Positions 1 through 8,990 of a DNA stretch of 64,000 bases are shown piece by piece. The translations under genes were made by a program, and so were the position numbers. Each line of letters begins with the position of its first letter. Within the stretch, counting starts at the first letter, position 1. The notes beneath the pieces are model-generated. The model was not told the origin of the DNA. It saw nothing but the letters and a program-made list of their open reading frames with translations, and did not search any database. The stretch covers positions 124,001 to 188,000 of the forward strand of contig JADJXT010000001.1 in the NCBI GenBank assembly GCA_016720115.1, given 5' to 3'. Source of the stretch: Sphingomonadales bacterium (GTDB taxonomy: Bacteria > Pseudomonadota > Alphaproteobacteria > Sphingomonadales > Sphingomonadaceae).

Positions 1-12
1 GCTAGTCGCAGC

Positions 13-111
13 GGTGAGGGGTTGAGTGCTATCGGAAGGTCCAACCCCCTCACCAACTTCGCCTAGTTCGCTGCGCTCACAAGGCGGCGTGTCCTCTCCC
101 CATGGGAGAGG
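13..111. repeat. Two palindromic repeat units (REP-like)
   Basis: Positions 13-24 and 42-54 form a stem of about 12 bp with one bulged C. Positions 93-100 and 104-111 form a perfect 8-bp stem around a CAT loop. Both lie just past the stop codon of the M24 peptidase that reads leftward, so they could also act as its terminator, although no T-run follows. They resemble the dispersed extragenic palindromes common in sphingomonad genomes; that family assignment is inference. Confidence 0.5.
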
Positions 112-115
112 GGAT

Positions 116-1930
116 TTAGCTCACCCCCCGCCCAAGCGGCGCACAAGCCTCCGCCAGCCAGTCCTTCGCCTCGCCCTCCAGCTGCGGGCCGACAATCTCC
201 AGCACGCGGGCGTGATAGTCGTCCCACCAGCGCAGCTCGTCGCGGGTGAGCAGGCTGGTGTCGACCAGCGTCTTGTCGATCGGCGCCCAGGTGAGGTTTT
301 CGAAGCCGTAATAGGTGCCTTCCGCGCCCGCGATCTGCCGCTCCTCGACCAGGATCAGATTTTCGATGCGGATGCCATATTCGCCTGCCTTGTAATAACC
401 GGGCTCGTTCGACAGGATCATGCCGGGGAGCAGCGGCTCATCGGTGCCCGCCTGCGAGCCGGTGAACTTGCCGATCCGCTGCGGTCCTTCGTGTACCGCG
501 AGGAAACTGCCCACGCCGTGGCCGGTGCCGTGGGCGTAATCGAGGCCGCCCTGCCAGAGCGCCGCGCGCGCCATCGTATCGAGCTGCGCGCCGCGCGTGC
601 CCTCTGGAAACACCGCCAGCGCGAGCGCGATATGGCCCTTGAGCACGCGGGTGAAGCGGTCCTTCATTTCAGGCGTAGGCTCGCCCGGGCCAACCCAGAT
701 CGTGCGGGTGACGTCGGTGGTGCCGTCGAGATATTGCCCGCCGCTGTCGACGAGGTAGATGCTGTTCGGCTCGATCGCGCGGTTCGACGCCTCGTCGACC
801 TTGTAGTGACAATGCGCGCCATTGGGGCCGGTGGCCGAAATCGTGTCAAAACTCAGGTCGCGCAGCTGGCCGGTCGCGACGCGAAAATCCTGCAGCTTCG
901 CGGCCGCCGAGAGTTCGGTGAGCCCGCCCTGATGCGCGGTGGCGTGCATCCAGTGGAGAAAGCCGCTCAGCGCCGCGCCATCGCGCGCCTGCGCGGCGCG
1001 GTGCCCCGCCTGTTCGATCGGGTTCTTCTGCGCCTTTGGCAAAATGGTCGGGTCGCGCAGCTCGACGATGCTGGCCCCGCCGTCTTTCAGCGCGCCGAAG
1101 ATCGCGGCAACCGAACGTTCGGGATCGACCGCAACACGCTTGCCCGCCATGGCTTTCAGCGCGGGCACAAATTCTTCGGGTGCGTGCAGGCGCACGGCAT
1201 TGCCCAGATGTGCGCGCACGGCATCGCTCACCTTTTCAGGCGCAACGAACAGGTCTGCGGTGCCATCGGCATGGGCGAGCACGAAGCTGAGCGCGACCGG
1301 GGTGCGCGCAACATCGGCGCCGCGCACATTGAGCAGCCACGCCACCGAATCGAGCGCGGCAATCACGGTGCTGTCGAGATTGCGGGTGGTCAGCCATTCG
1401 GCAATCTGTGCGCGTTTCTCGGCGCTGTTCTGCCCGGCATAGCGGTCCTCATGCACCACCAAGTGCGCCGCGCTCCTCGATGGCTGGTCATCCCAGACGG
1501 CGTCGATCGGGTTGCGCGAAACGGGCACCAGCTCCGCACCCTTGGCCTTGAGGGCAGCTGCGGCATTTTCGACCCAGCCCTTGGTATGCACCCATGGATC
1601 ATAGCCGATCCGTCCACCTTGCGGCGCATGCGCCTTCAGCCATGCGGCAATGCTGGTTTCGGGTACGCCAACATATTGCCAGTTCCGGCCGTCGACCTGC
1701 TCGCGCACCTGCAGCGTATAGCGCCCGTCGGTGAAGATCGCCGCCTCCTCCGACAGCACCACGGCGTTGCCCGCAGAGCCGCCAAAGCCGGTCAACCAGC
1801 CGAGCCTTTGCGCATATTCGCCGACATATTCGCTCATATGCTCGTCGCAAATGGGAACGACAAAGCCGTCGAGCTGTTCCTTTTTCAACTGGACACGCAG
1901 GGCGGCGAGGCGGGCTTCATAGGTGGACAT
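116..1930 (-). CDS. Xaa-Pro aminopeptidase P (M24 family)
   Basis: 604-residue metallopeptidase of the aminopeptidase P type, which removes the N-terminal residue from peptides with proline in second position. It has the long three-part layout of this family: two creatinase-like N-terminal domains (about 1-310), then the pita-bread M24 catalytic domain. The dinuclear metal ligands are visible as Asp395 and Asp406 (VDSGG and TTDVTR), His471 (GHGVG), Glu509 (SNEPGYY) and Glu523 (RIEN). There is no signal peptide, so it is cytoplasmic. It is divergent from the S9 peptidase starting at 1983, and the short shared gap probably holds both promoters. The length fits the eukaryote-like aminopeptidase P subgroup better than E. 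coli PepP. Confidence 0.95.
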   Translation of the reverse strand: MSTYEARLAALRVQLKKEQLDGFVVPICDEHMSEYVGEYAQRLGWLTGFGGSAGNAVVLSEEAAIFTDGRYTLQVREQVDGRNWQYVGVPETSIAAWLKAHAPQGGRIGYDPWVHTKGWVENAAAALKAKGAELVPVSRNPIDAVWDDQPSRSAAHLVVHEDRYAGQNSAEKRAQIAEWLTTRNLDSTVIAALDSVAWLLNVRGADVARTPVALSFVLAHADGTADLFVAPEKVSDAVRAHLGNAVRLHAPEEFVPALKAMAGKRVAVDPERSVAAIFGALKDGGASIVELRDPTILPKAQKNPIEQAGHRAAQARDGAALSGFLHWMHATAHQGGLTELSAAAKLQDFRVATGQLRDLSFDTISATGPNGAHCHYKVDEASNRAIEPNSIYLVDSGGQYLDGTTDVTRTIWVGPGEPTPEMKDRFTRVLKGHIALALAVFPEGTRGAQLDTMARAALWQGGLDYAHGTGHGVGSFLAVHEGPQRIGKFTGSQAGTDEPLLPGMILSNEPGYYKAGEYGIRIENLILVEERQIAGAEGTYYGFENLTWAPIDKTLVDTSLLTRDELRWWDDYHARVLEIVGPQLEGEAKDWLAEACAPLGRGVS

Positions 1931-1982
1931 GGTTGCTTCCTGAATCTAATTGTCCGTCCCATATAGTGAGGACGTCGCCCTT

Positions 1983-4151
1983 ATGAAACTGCTCCTGAAA
2001 CTCGCAACCCCGATTGCCCTCTGCATCAGCGCCGCTCCGGTGCTGGCAGACGATATGAAGAAAGACAGCATGACCGCCAAGACCGCAACATCCGTCCGGC
2101 CCCCGATCGCCGAAAAGCGCCCCCACAGCACGACCGTGCATGGCGTGACGATCAGCGATGACTATCACTGGCTGCGCGACCAGGGCTATCCGAAGATCGA
2201 GAACAAGGAGATCCTTGCGCATCTCGAGGCGGAAAACGCCTATTATGAGGCGCAGATGGCGCCGCAGGCAAAGCTGGTCGAGACGATTTTCCAGGAGATG
2301 AAGGGGCGGATCAAGGAAGACGATTCGTCGGTGCCGCAAAAGGACGGCGATTACATTTACTGGTCGAAATTCGATGAGGGCGCGCAATATCGCAAGCATT
2401 ATCGCAAGCCCGTGAAGGGCGGTGCCGACCAGTTGATCCTCGACGAAAACGTGCTGGCCGAGGGCAAGGACTATTTCCGCCTCGGTGCCGCCGAAGTCAG
2501 CCCCGATGGCAAGTTGCTCGCCTATGCCTATGACGATAACGGGTCCGAACGCTTCGATCTCCACATCAGCAACCTCGAAACCGGTGAGGAACTGAAGGAC
2601 ATCATCCCCGGCACGCTGTCGAGCATCGTCTGGACCAAGGACAGCAAGGGGCTGGTCTATGGCCTCGCCAACGAAAATTGGCGCACCGATAATGCCCATT
2701 ACCACCGGTTGGGTGACGATCCGGCGAAGGCGAAGCTGCTCTACAAGGAAGCCGATATCGGCTTTGGCGTGGGCGTCGGCCTGACTGCGCAGGAAGACTG
2801 GATCGTCATCGCCACCGGTGACAATGTCACCAGCGAAGTGCGGCTGGTGCCCGCCGACAATCCGGCCGCCGAACCGATCCTGGTATCCCCCCGCAAGGTG
2901 GGCCGCGAATATAGCGTCGATATCCGCGACGGGACGCTCTACATCCTCACCAACGACGATCACGTCAATTTCCGCGTCGCCACCGCCAGCCTGAAAGGAC
3001 CCGGTGAATGGGAAACGCTGATCGCCGGATCGGACCGGCACTATCTGACCGGGGTTTCGCTGTTCCGGGATTTCTTCGTCACCGAAGGGCGGATCGACGG
3101 CCTCGATCAGGTCGAGGTGCGCCGTTACGACAACCCGACCAAGGCGCTGCCTATCAGCTTTCCGGAGGCGAGCTATGTCGCGGGGCTCGGCGACAATCCC
3201 GAATATGCGGTTGAAAAGCTGCGCCTTGACTATGAATCGATGGTCACTCCTGACACCGTGTTCGACTACACCGTCGCGACCGGCACCTTCGAAACGCTCA
3301 AGGTTCAGGAAATCCCCAGCGGCTATGACGCCAGCCAATATGTGACCGAGCGGGTGATGATCGCCGCGCGCGACGGCGCCAGGGTGCCGGTGTCGATCGT
3401 GTACCGTAAAGGCTTCAAAAAGGATGGCAGCCAGCCGCTCCATCTTTATGCCTATGGCGCCTATGGTTATGCCATGCCTCCGGGGTTCAGCGCCAACCGG
3501 CTGAGCTATCTCGACCGCGGCTTTGCCTATGCCATTGCACATATCCGCGGCGGCGACGACCTTGGCTATCAATGGTATCTCGACGGCAAGCTGACCAAGC
3601 GCACCAATACGTTCAACGACTTTGTCGATGCCGGAAAGGCGCTGATCGACATGGGTTATACCGGCAAGGGCAAGCTGACCGCATCCGGAGGCTCTGCGGG
3701 CGGCGAGCTGATGGGCGCGGTGGTCAACCAGGCGCCCGAAATCTTTGGCGCGGTGGTCAGCCATGTCGCCTTTGTCGATGTATTGAACACGATGCTCGAC
3801 AAGGATCTGCCGCTGACGCCGGGCGAATGGCCCGAATGGGGCAACCCGATCACCGACAAGGCCGCGTTCGACTATATCCGCAGCTATTCGCCCTATGACA
3901 ATGTCGAGGCCAAGGCCTACCCGCCGATGCTGTGGACCGCCGGCCTGAACGATCCGCGCGTCACCTATTGGGAACCCGCCAAGATGGTCGCCAAGCTGCG
4001 CGCCATGAAAACCGACGACAATGTGCTGCTCCTCAAAACCAATATGGGTGCAGGCCATGGCGGCAAATCAGGGCGCTGGGAACGCTTGCGCGAAAATGCC
4101 GAGGAAGCGGCGTTTCTGGTGTGGCAGATGGGGGTGGCTGACGCGAAGTGA
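1983..4151 (+). CDS. ptrB: S9 family oligopeptidase (oligopeptidase B-like)
   Basis: Serine peptidase of the prolyl oligopeptidase family, 722 residues from the chosen start. ATG 1983 is preferred over the in-frame start 33 bases upstream because it gives a clean signal peptide (MKLLLKLATPIALCISAAPV, then Ala), so the enzyme is probably periplasmic. An N-terminal seven-bladed propeller region (about 70-450) precedes the alpha/beta-hydrolase domain. The triad is readable as Ser571 in GGSAGG, Asp657 in LNDPRV and His692 in GAGHGG. The C-terminal sequence best matches the oligopeptidase B (protease II) subgroup, which cuts after basic residues in short peptides. The stop overlaps the start of the thioesterase by 4 bases, indicating co-translation. 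Confidence 0.93.
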   Translation: MKLLLKLATPIALCISAAPVLADDMKKDSMTAKTATSVRPPIAEKRPHSTTVHGVTISDDYHWLRDQGYPKIENKEILAHLEAENAYYEAQMAPQAKLVETIFQEMKGRIKEDDSSVPQKDGDYIYWSKFDEGAQYRKHYRKPVKGGADQLILDENVLAEGKDYFRLGAAEVSPDGKLLAYAYDDNGSERFDLHISNLETGEELKDIIPGTLSSIVWTKDSKGLVYGLANENWRTDNAHYHRLGDDPAKAKLLYKEADIGFGVGVGLTAQEDWIVIATGDNVTSEVRLVPADNPAAEPILVSPRKVGREYSVDIRDGTLYILTNDDHVNFRVATASLKGPGEWETLIAGSDRHYLTGVSLFRDFFVTEGRIDGLDQVEVRRYDNPTKALPISFPEASYVAGLGDNPEYAVEKLRLDYESMVTPDTVFDYTVATGTFETLKVQEIPSGYDASQYVTERVMIAARDGARVPVSIVYRKGFKKDGSQPLHLYAYGAYGYAMPPGFSANRLSYLDRGFAYAIAHIRGGDDLGYQWYLDGKLTKRTNTFNDFVDAGKALIDMGYTGKGKLTASGGSAGGELMGAVVNQAPEIFGAVVSHVAFVDVLNTMLDKDLPLTPGEWPEWGNPITDKAAFDYIRSYSPYDNVEAKAYPPMLWTAGLNDPRVTYWEPAKMVAKLRAMKTDDNVLLLKTNMGAGHGGKSGRWERLRENAEEAAFLVWQMGVADAK

Positions 4152-4558
4152 GCGCGCCCTTCACCCTCCCTTTCACCGCCACCCCCGAAGACATTGACGA
4201 ACTTGGCCATGTCAACAATGCCGTGTGGGTGCGGTGGATTCAGGATATGGCGACCGCGCACTGGGCAGTCACTGCCGACCCGGCGCATGTCGATGCCTAT
4301 ATCTGGGTCGTGACCCGGCACGAGATCGACTATCGCGGCAATGTCGCGCTGGGCGACAGCGTGACGGGACGGACCTGGATCGAAAAGCCGCCGCGCGGCG
4401 CAACCTTTGATCGGCGGGTGGAGTTTGTGAACGGAGCAGGCAAGGTTATTGTCAGCGCGAATACGACATGGGCAATGCTAGACCGTGCGTCGGGGCGGCT
4501 GATACGGGTTCCGGCGGAAGTGGCAGCGCCATTTTTGGGTCGGGATCAGGCCGGGTAA
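4148..4558 (+). CDS. Acyl-CoA thioesterase (hot-dog fold, 4HBT-like)
   Basis: 136-residue single hot-dog domain thioesterase. The motif DELGHVNNAVWVRW near residues 14-27 is the hallmark of the 4-hydroxybenzoyl-CoA thioesterase/YbgC group, in which the GHVNN loop contacts the CoA ester. It starts with GTG inside the stop of the upstream peptidase (GTGA overlap), so it is translationally coupled to it. The substrate cannot be read from sequence; members hydrolyse short- to medium-chain or aromatic acyl-CoAs in the cytoplasm. The coupling to a periplasmic peptidase has no obvious metabolic meaning. Confidence 0.85.
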   Translation: MSAPFTLPFTATPEDIDELGHVNNAVWVRWIQDMATAHWAVTADPAHVDAYIWVVTRHEIDYRGNVALGDSVTGRTWIEKPPRGATFDRRVEFVNGAGKVIVSANTTWAMLDRASGRLIRVPAEVAAPFLGRDQAG

Positions 4559-4592
4559 ACGGTCGACATGATTGCGATCTTACGGGTCAGTA

Positions 4593-4729
4593 GATGTCAC
4601 CCGAAGCACCAAAGAACCGAAGAGATGGTAATGTTCAAACCTTGGGGGTTGCGCAGCGTTGCGGGTTAATAAAAAGGGCTTCGCCCAGCGCTACATAGTC
4701 TTCGGTGCTTTGGTGCTTCGGGTGACATC
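4593..4729. repeat. 137-bp element with 31-bp terminal inverted repeats
   Basis: The outer 22 bases at 4593-4614 and 4708-4729 are perfect reverse complements. After one mismatch pair the match continues for 8 more bases, giving arms of about 31 bp. The roughly 75-bp interior holds a small GGGC-TTC-GCCC hairpin and no reading frame. It lies between two convergent genes and has the size and shape of a MITE or a dispersed extragenic palindrome. Confidence 0.75.
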
Positions 4730-4797
4730 ATTATTCGGCATCCGTTCAAGTGCCGGATCGATCAGCCTGCGAAGCCGAGCGTTGAACAATCCGGTGC

Positions 4798-5337
4798 CTA
4801 TTTCTTTTCAAGCTTGTCCTTGAGCGCCGCAAGTGCGCCGAACGGCCCGGCCTCGCTCTCATCCTTCACCCCGGCGGCTTTCAACGCTGCGTCAGCGTTT
4901 GCACTGCGCGGGAAGGGGTCGAGCGCGAGGGCAAAGCTTTCGGCAACGGCTTCGCCAAGATCGATTGCGCGACCGTCATGGAACAGCGTGTCGCAATCGT
5001 CGGCGTCCAACTCCACTTCGGCGTCCGCATCATAAGATGCCTCGGCCACGAAACGTATCCGGAAGCTTTCCTCAATCGAGGCTGGCACCGGCTCCCCACT
5101 TGCGACGCAAGCCTGTAGCGCCTTGCCGCGCAACCTGCCCACGGCCAGATAGCCTGCACCGTCGGGTTGCACCGCGACATCGGCAGCCAGCAGATCGAGC
5201 GAAAGCAAGCCGAAACGCCGCACGAGGGCGGCGCGTTCCTTTTCATCGGCTTCGATGTGGCGCGGCTTCGCCCCGACCCCGATTTCCGACAAGGGGATGG
5301 CGCGGCTGAATTCGGGGGTGGCAGGCGCGCTCACCAT
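4798..5337 (-). CDS. DUF177 (YceD family) protein
   Basis: 179-residue member of the YceD/DUF177 family, which in many bacteria lies next to rpmF and has been linked to 23S rRNA processing or ribosome assembly. The chosen start (MVSAPATPEF) overlaps the last 7 bases of the upstream gene, while the longer frame adds residues read from that gene's 3' end. The C-terminal segment (ELDADDCDTLFHDGRAIDLG) carries the acidic core with the conserved D-G-x-x-I-D/L-G pattern of the family. Here it is paired with the cytochrome bc1 chaperone gene rather than with rpmF, the usual sphingomonad order. No membrane segment is seen. Confidence 0.85.
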   Translation of the reverse strand: MVSAPATPEFSRAIPLSEIGVGAKPRHIEADEKERAALVRRFGLLSLDLLAADVAVQPDGAGYLAVGRLRGKALQACVASGEPVPASIEESFRIRFVAEASYDADAEVELDADDCDTLFHDGRAIDLGEAVAESFALALDPFPRSANADAALKAAGVKDESEAGPFGALAALKDKLEKK

Positions 5338-5909
5338 TTGGCCTGCCCCGCCATTATGTCTGCGGCATCGCATTGCGCCAGCATGGTCGACGCCTGACGC
5401 AGGCCCTGCACGACAAGGTCAAGCTGGTCTGCCGTCGGGACAATTTCGCCGTACAAATTGCGTCGCAACGCCTCGGGCAGCATGTCCGGCGATGCACCGT
5501 CGGCCAAAGCCTCGCGATAGGCACCAAGACGACCGCCAAAGGCACCCAGCAACTTGCCGATACGCTTGCCCACCACCATGTCGCCCACGCCGAATTCACG
5601 CAGCTGGGCATCCATGTCGTCGATGAAAATTTCGGTCAGGAAAGCCATTGCTTGCGCCTGCGCCGAATCCTTTTCCAGCCGGATCAGCACCAGCGACAAT
5701 GTCACCGAAACCATTTCGAAGCGACCGTCGACCGTGTCGGGAACGCCACCATCCAGATACCAAACCGGCCGACGCGCCTGCGCGACGATCTGATCATAAA
5801 GCGGACGCAGAGCCTCGCGTGGATCGGGCTCTGCGGGGCCGAAAAGGCGGCGTAACAACGACACTTGGCTTTTTGCTCCGGACATAAGCGGCGGCGCATC
5901 TGCGCTCAT
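5331..5909 (-). CDS. Ubiquinol-cytochrome c chaperone (CBP3/UQCC-like)
   Basis: 192-residue protein of the ubiquinol-cytochrome c chaperone family, homologous to mitochondrial CBP3/UQCC1, which binds newly made cytochrome b during bc1 complex assembly. The family core is readable: YDQIVAQARRPVWYLDGGVPDTVDGRFEM near residues 37-65, then a helical segment ending FGVGDMVVGKRIGKLLGAFGGR. An internal ATG eight codons in (MSGAKSQVS) is an alternative start. It is translationally coupled to the DUF177 gene downstream and divergent from the BamE-like lipoprotein gene. Confidence 0.9.
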   Translation of the reverse strand: MSADAPPLMSGAKSQVSLLRRLFGPAEPDPREALRPLYDQIVAQARRPVWYLDGGVPDTVDGRFEMVSVTLSLVLIRLEKDSAQAQAMAFLTEIFIDDMDAQLREFGVGDMVVGKRIGKLLGAFGGRLGAYREALADGASPDMLPEALRRNLYGEIVPTADQLDLVVQGLRQASTMLAQCDAADIMAGQAKW

Positions 5910-5993
5910 CCGCGGTTCATTTCGCGATGGATATTGCCATTGCCGCCCAAGGATGCAATGGCAATGCCGATTAAAGACATAAAAGGCCCCAAT

Positions 5994-6470
5994 ATGCCGA
6001 AGAACCGGATTTCAACCGCGATCAAATTTGCCGTTTTGCTGGGCACTGCGCTGCTTGCGCAGGGATGCACGCAGTTCCGTGCGCACCAGGGCTATATCGG
6101 CGATAGCGTGCTGATCTCTTCGGTGCAGGCGGGGGTCGACAACAAGGATTCGGTGCAGGGCACGCTCGGTCGTCCTACCTTTGTGGGTCAGTTCAGCCCC
6201 AATGACTGGTATTATTTCGCCCGCGATACCAAACAGCTGGCCTTCCGCAACCCGCGCCCTACCGCGCAGACGATCCTGCATATCCAGTTTGACAATGCGG
6301 GCAATGTGGTTGCCGTGAACCAGCGCGGGCTGGAAAATGTCGCAATGCTGAGCCCTGAGGGCGACAAGACGCCGACACTGGGCCGCGACACCAGTTTCTT
6401 TGAAGAGCTGTTCGGCAATATCGGTGCCGTCGGCGCGCCCGGCGCGGGCAGCTCAAGCGGGCAGCCCTAG
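5994..6470 (+). CDS. bamE: BamE/SmpA-OmlA-like outer-membrane lipoprotein
   Basis: 158-residue lipoprotein precursor. The signal peptide ends in LLAQGC, making Cys25 the lipidation site. The mature part has the SmpA/OmlA fold pattern, including SVQAGVDNKDSVQGTLGRPTFVG followed by DWYYFARDTKQLAF, characteristic of BamE in the beta-barrel assembly machinery. The start at 5994 is chosen because it places the signal peptide at the N terminus; in-frame upstream starts at 5958 and 5865 would add a non-hydrophobic leader. The C-terminal Gly/Ser-rich tail (GAPGAGSSSGQP) is longer than in E. coli BamE, as is usual in alphaproteobacteria. Confidence 0.88.
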   Translation: MPKNRISTAIKFAVLLGTALLAQGCTQFRAHQGYIGDSVLISSVQAGVDNKDSVQGTLGRPTFVGQFSPNDWYYFARDTKQLAFRNPRPTAQTILHIQFDNAGNVVAVNQRGLENVAMLSPEGDKTPTLGRDTSFFEELFGNIGAVGAPGAGSSSGQP

Positions 6471-6478
6471 AGCCTGCC

Positions 6479-8743
6479 TCACTGCGCCACGCCAGCCGAG
6501 GCCAGAACCGCCAGCGCGACGATTTCCGACGCGCTTGACGACATGGTAGCGATCTGCACCGGCTTTTCCATTCCGACCAGCATCGGCCCGATCACCTGAT
6601 CGCCGCCCAGTTCGCGCAGCAGCTTGGCTGAAAGGTTCGCCGACTGAAGCCCCGGCATCACCAGCACATTGGCGGGGCCTGAAAGACGGCAGAAGGGATA
6701 GTTCGCCATCAGCGCCGGATTGAGCGCAACGTCGGGTGCCATTTCGCCTTCATATTCGAAGGCCACCTTGCGCTGATCCAATATTGCCACCGCATCGCGG
6801 ATATTGCCCAGCCAGTTGCCCGCAGGATTGCCAAAGGTCGAATAAGACAGGAAGGCCACACGCGGGGTGTGCCCCATGCGGCGCGCGACCTGCGCGGTCT
6901 GTTCGGCGATATAGGCCAGTTCTTCCGCACTCGGCCGTTCGTTGACCGTGGTGTCGGACATGAAAACGGTGTGCGACTTGCCGACCAGCACGTGGATGCC
7001 GAAAGGTATCTCACCCTTTTTCGGATCGAGCACCCGCCGCAATTCGCGCATCGTCTGCGCAAAGGTGCGGGTGATGCCGGTGATCATCGCATCACCCTGA
7101 TCCATCGCCAGCATGAGCGCACCAAAAATGTTGCGATCGCGGTTGACCATCCGCTGGATATCGCGGCGCAGATAACCGCGCCGCTGGAGCCGCGCATAGA
7201 GCCGGTCGACCATGGCGGGGACGAGCGGGCTCGATACGCTGTTGTGGATTTCATAGCTTTCGGGGTTGGCAACGCCCATCGCCTGCAAGCGGGCCAGCAC
7301 GGTCGCGTCGCGCCCGACCAGCACCGGGGTGCCATACCCATCCTGCCGAAACTGGACGGCAGCGCGCAACACGACATCTTCCTCAGCCTCGGCGAAAATT
7401 ACCCGCTTCGGCTTGCCCCGGGCGGTCTCGTAAACCTGCGCCATCACTGAGGTGGTCGGGTTCTGCCGTGCGCGCAGCGAGGCACGATAGGCGTCCATAT
7501 CGGCAATCGGTTTTTGCGCGACGCCGCTGTCCATCGCCGCTTTGGCGACCGCCGACGATACAACCTCGATCAGGCGCGGATCGAACGGAGCGGGTATGAT
7601 ATAATCGCGGCCAAAGCTTTGCGCATTGCCGCCATAGGCCGCTGCCACATCCTCGTGCACCGTCTCGCGCGCCAGTTCGGCAATCGCATTGGCGGCGGCG
7701 ATCTTCATTTCCTCGTTGATCGTCGTCGCGCGCACATCGAGCGCACCGCGGAAGATGAAGGGGAAACCGAGGACATTGTTGACCTGGTTGGGATAATCCG
7801 AACGCCCCGTCGCCACGATGGCATCGGGCCGCGCCTCCAGCGCATCGGGCGGGGTGATTTCGGGATCGGGATTGGCCATGGCGAAGATGATCGGCTTGTC
7901 GGCCATCGATTTGACCATGTCTTTCGACATGGCATTGGCCGCCGACAGGCCGAGAAACACATCCGCCCCCTTGATCGCTTCGGCCAGCGTGCGCGCCTCG
8001 GTGGGAACGGCGTGCGCCGATTTCCACTGGTCCATCCCTTCGGTGCGGCCCTGATAGATCACGCCCTTGCGGTCGCACATGATGACATTGCCATGCGGCA
8101 CGCCCATCGCCTTGATCAGCTCGGTACAGGCAATCGCCGCCGCGCCCGCGCCGTTGCAGACGACCTTGATGTCCTTGAGGTTGCGACCCGTCAGCAGGCA
8201 GGCATTGATCAGCCCGGCGGCGGAAATGATCGCAGTACCATGCTGGTCATCATGGAAGACCGGGATGTTCATCCGCTCGCGCAATGTCTGTTCGATCACG
8301 AAGCAGTCAGGCGCAGCGATGTCTTCCAGGTTGATCCCGCCAAAGCTGGGCTCGAGCAGTTCGACCGCATCGATGAAGCGCTGCGCATCCTCGGTCTTCA
8401 CCTCGATATCGATCGAATCGACATCGGCAAAGCGCTTGAAGAGGACTGCCTTGCCCTCCATCACCGGCTTCGACGCAAGCGCCCCCAGATTGCCCATGCC
8501 GAGGATCGCGGTGCCGTTGGAGATGACGGCGACCAGATTGCCCTTGGCGGTATAATCATAGGCCGTCGCCGGATCGTCGGCGATCGCCTGCACTGGCACC
8601 GCGACGCCCGGCGAATAGGCCAGGCTCAGATCGCGCTGCGTCGCCATCGGCTTGGAGGCGATGATTTCAATCTTTCCCGGACGTCCCTGTGCATGGAATT
8701 GCAATGCCTCGCGGGCGGTAAAGGGAACGTCGCTGTCACTCAT
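6479..8743 (-). CDS. maeB: NADP-dependent malic enzyme with phosphotransacetylase-like domain
   Basis: 754-residue MaeB-type enzyme that decarboxylates malate to pyruvate with reduction of NAD(P). The N-terminal malic domain (YSPGVAVPVQAI; DDQHGTAIISAAGLINA) is followed by a Rossmann NAD(P)-binding domain (VCNGAGAAAIACTELI; MANPDPEITP). From about residue 430 to the end it is a phosphate acetyltransferase-like domain (RVIFAEAEEDVVLRAA; NYPFCRLSGPANVLVMPG). In MaeB proteins that domain is thought to be regulatory, sensing acetyl-CoA, rather than catalytic. It is convergent with the BamE-like gene, only 8 bases apart. Malic enzyme lets cells growing on acetate or dicarboxylates make pyruvate and NADPH, consistent with the acs and porin-MFS block further right. 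Confidence 0.95.
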   Translation of the reverse strand: MSDSDVPFTAREALQFHAQGRPGKIEIIASKPMATQRDLSLAYSPGVAVPVQAIADDPATAYDYTAKGNLVAVISNGTAILGMGNLGALASKPVMEGKAVLFKRFADVDSIDIEVKTEDAQRFIDAVELLEPSFGGINLEDIAAPDCFVIEQTLRERMNIPVFHDDQHGTAIISAAGLINACLLTGRNLKDIKVVCNGAGAAAIACTELIKAMGVPHGNVIMCDRKGVIYQGRTEGMDQWKSAHAVPTEARTLAEAIKGADVFLGLSAANAMSKDMVKSMADKPIIFAMANPDPEITPPDALEARPDAIVATGRSDYPNQVNNVLGFPFIFRGALDVRATTINEEMKIAAANAIAELARETVHEDVAAAYGGNAQSFGRDYIIPAPFDPRLIEVVSSAVAKAAMDSGVAQKPIADMDAYRASLRARQNPTTSVMAQVYETARGKPKRVIFAEAEEDVVLRAAVQFRQDGYGTPVLVGRDATVLARLQAMGVANPESYEIHNSVSSPLVPAMVDRLYARLQRRGYLRRDIQRMVNRDRNIFGALMLAMDQGDAMITGITRTFAQTMRELRRVLDPKKGEIPFGIHVLVGKSHTVFMSDTTVNERPSAEELAYIAEQTAQVARRMGHTPRVAFLSYSTFGNPAGNWLGNIRDAVAILDQRKVAFEYEGEMAPDVALNPALMANYPFCRLSGPANVLVMPGLQSANLSAKLLRELGGDQVIGPMLVGMEKPVQIATMSSSASEIVALAVLASAGVAQ

Positions 8744-8815
8744 GGATCACTTGCCTTGATTATTGGAATATCAACTTGCCCTAGCGGCAGGTTGGCAGGC
8801 GGCGCAACGAAATAT

Positions 8816-8907
8816 TCCCCTCCTGCTTGCGGGAGGGGGCAGGCGAGGGCCTGGATTGTCGCCTGTTCGGTCGGGCCCTCCCCCAGCCCCTCCCGCAAGC
8901 GGGAGGG
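8816..8907. repeat. Inverted pair of 35-bp GC-rich palindromic repeats
   Basis: Positions 8816-8850 and 8873-8907 are reverse complements with 5 mismatches in 35, and each copy contains its own GGGAGGGG hairpin. The whole unit could fold into one long stem. It lies in the leader between maeB and mutS, which are divergent, and overlaps no gene once mutS is started at 8991. Confidence 0.6.
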
Positions 8908-8990
8908 GGGAACAGACAGTCGCTGAAGTTTCCACAGTTTCGGATAGGCGCAGCATTTGCCTTGCCCCGGCAAGCCGGTATCAGGCTGAC

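Noticed and set aside
26..1966. 646-codon open frame on the plus strand opposite the M24 peptidase
   Set aside because: It is the antisense shadow of a well-conserved gene in GC-rich DNA, and the translation shows no family motifs.
1917..4058. 713-codon open frame opposite the S9 peptidase
   Set aside because: Antisense shadow; the plus strand carries an intact catalytic triad and signal peptide.
7514..8926. 470-codon open frame opposite maeB
   Set aside because: Antisense shadow without motifs; it also runs through the palindromic repeat.
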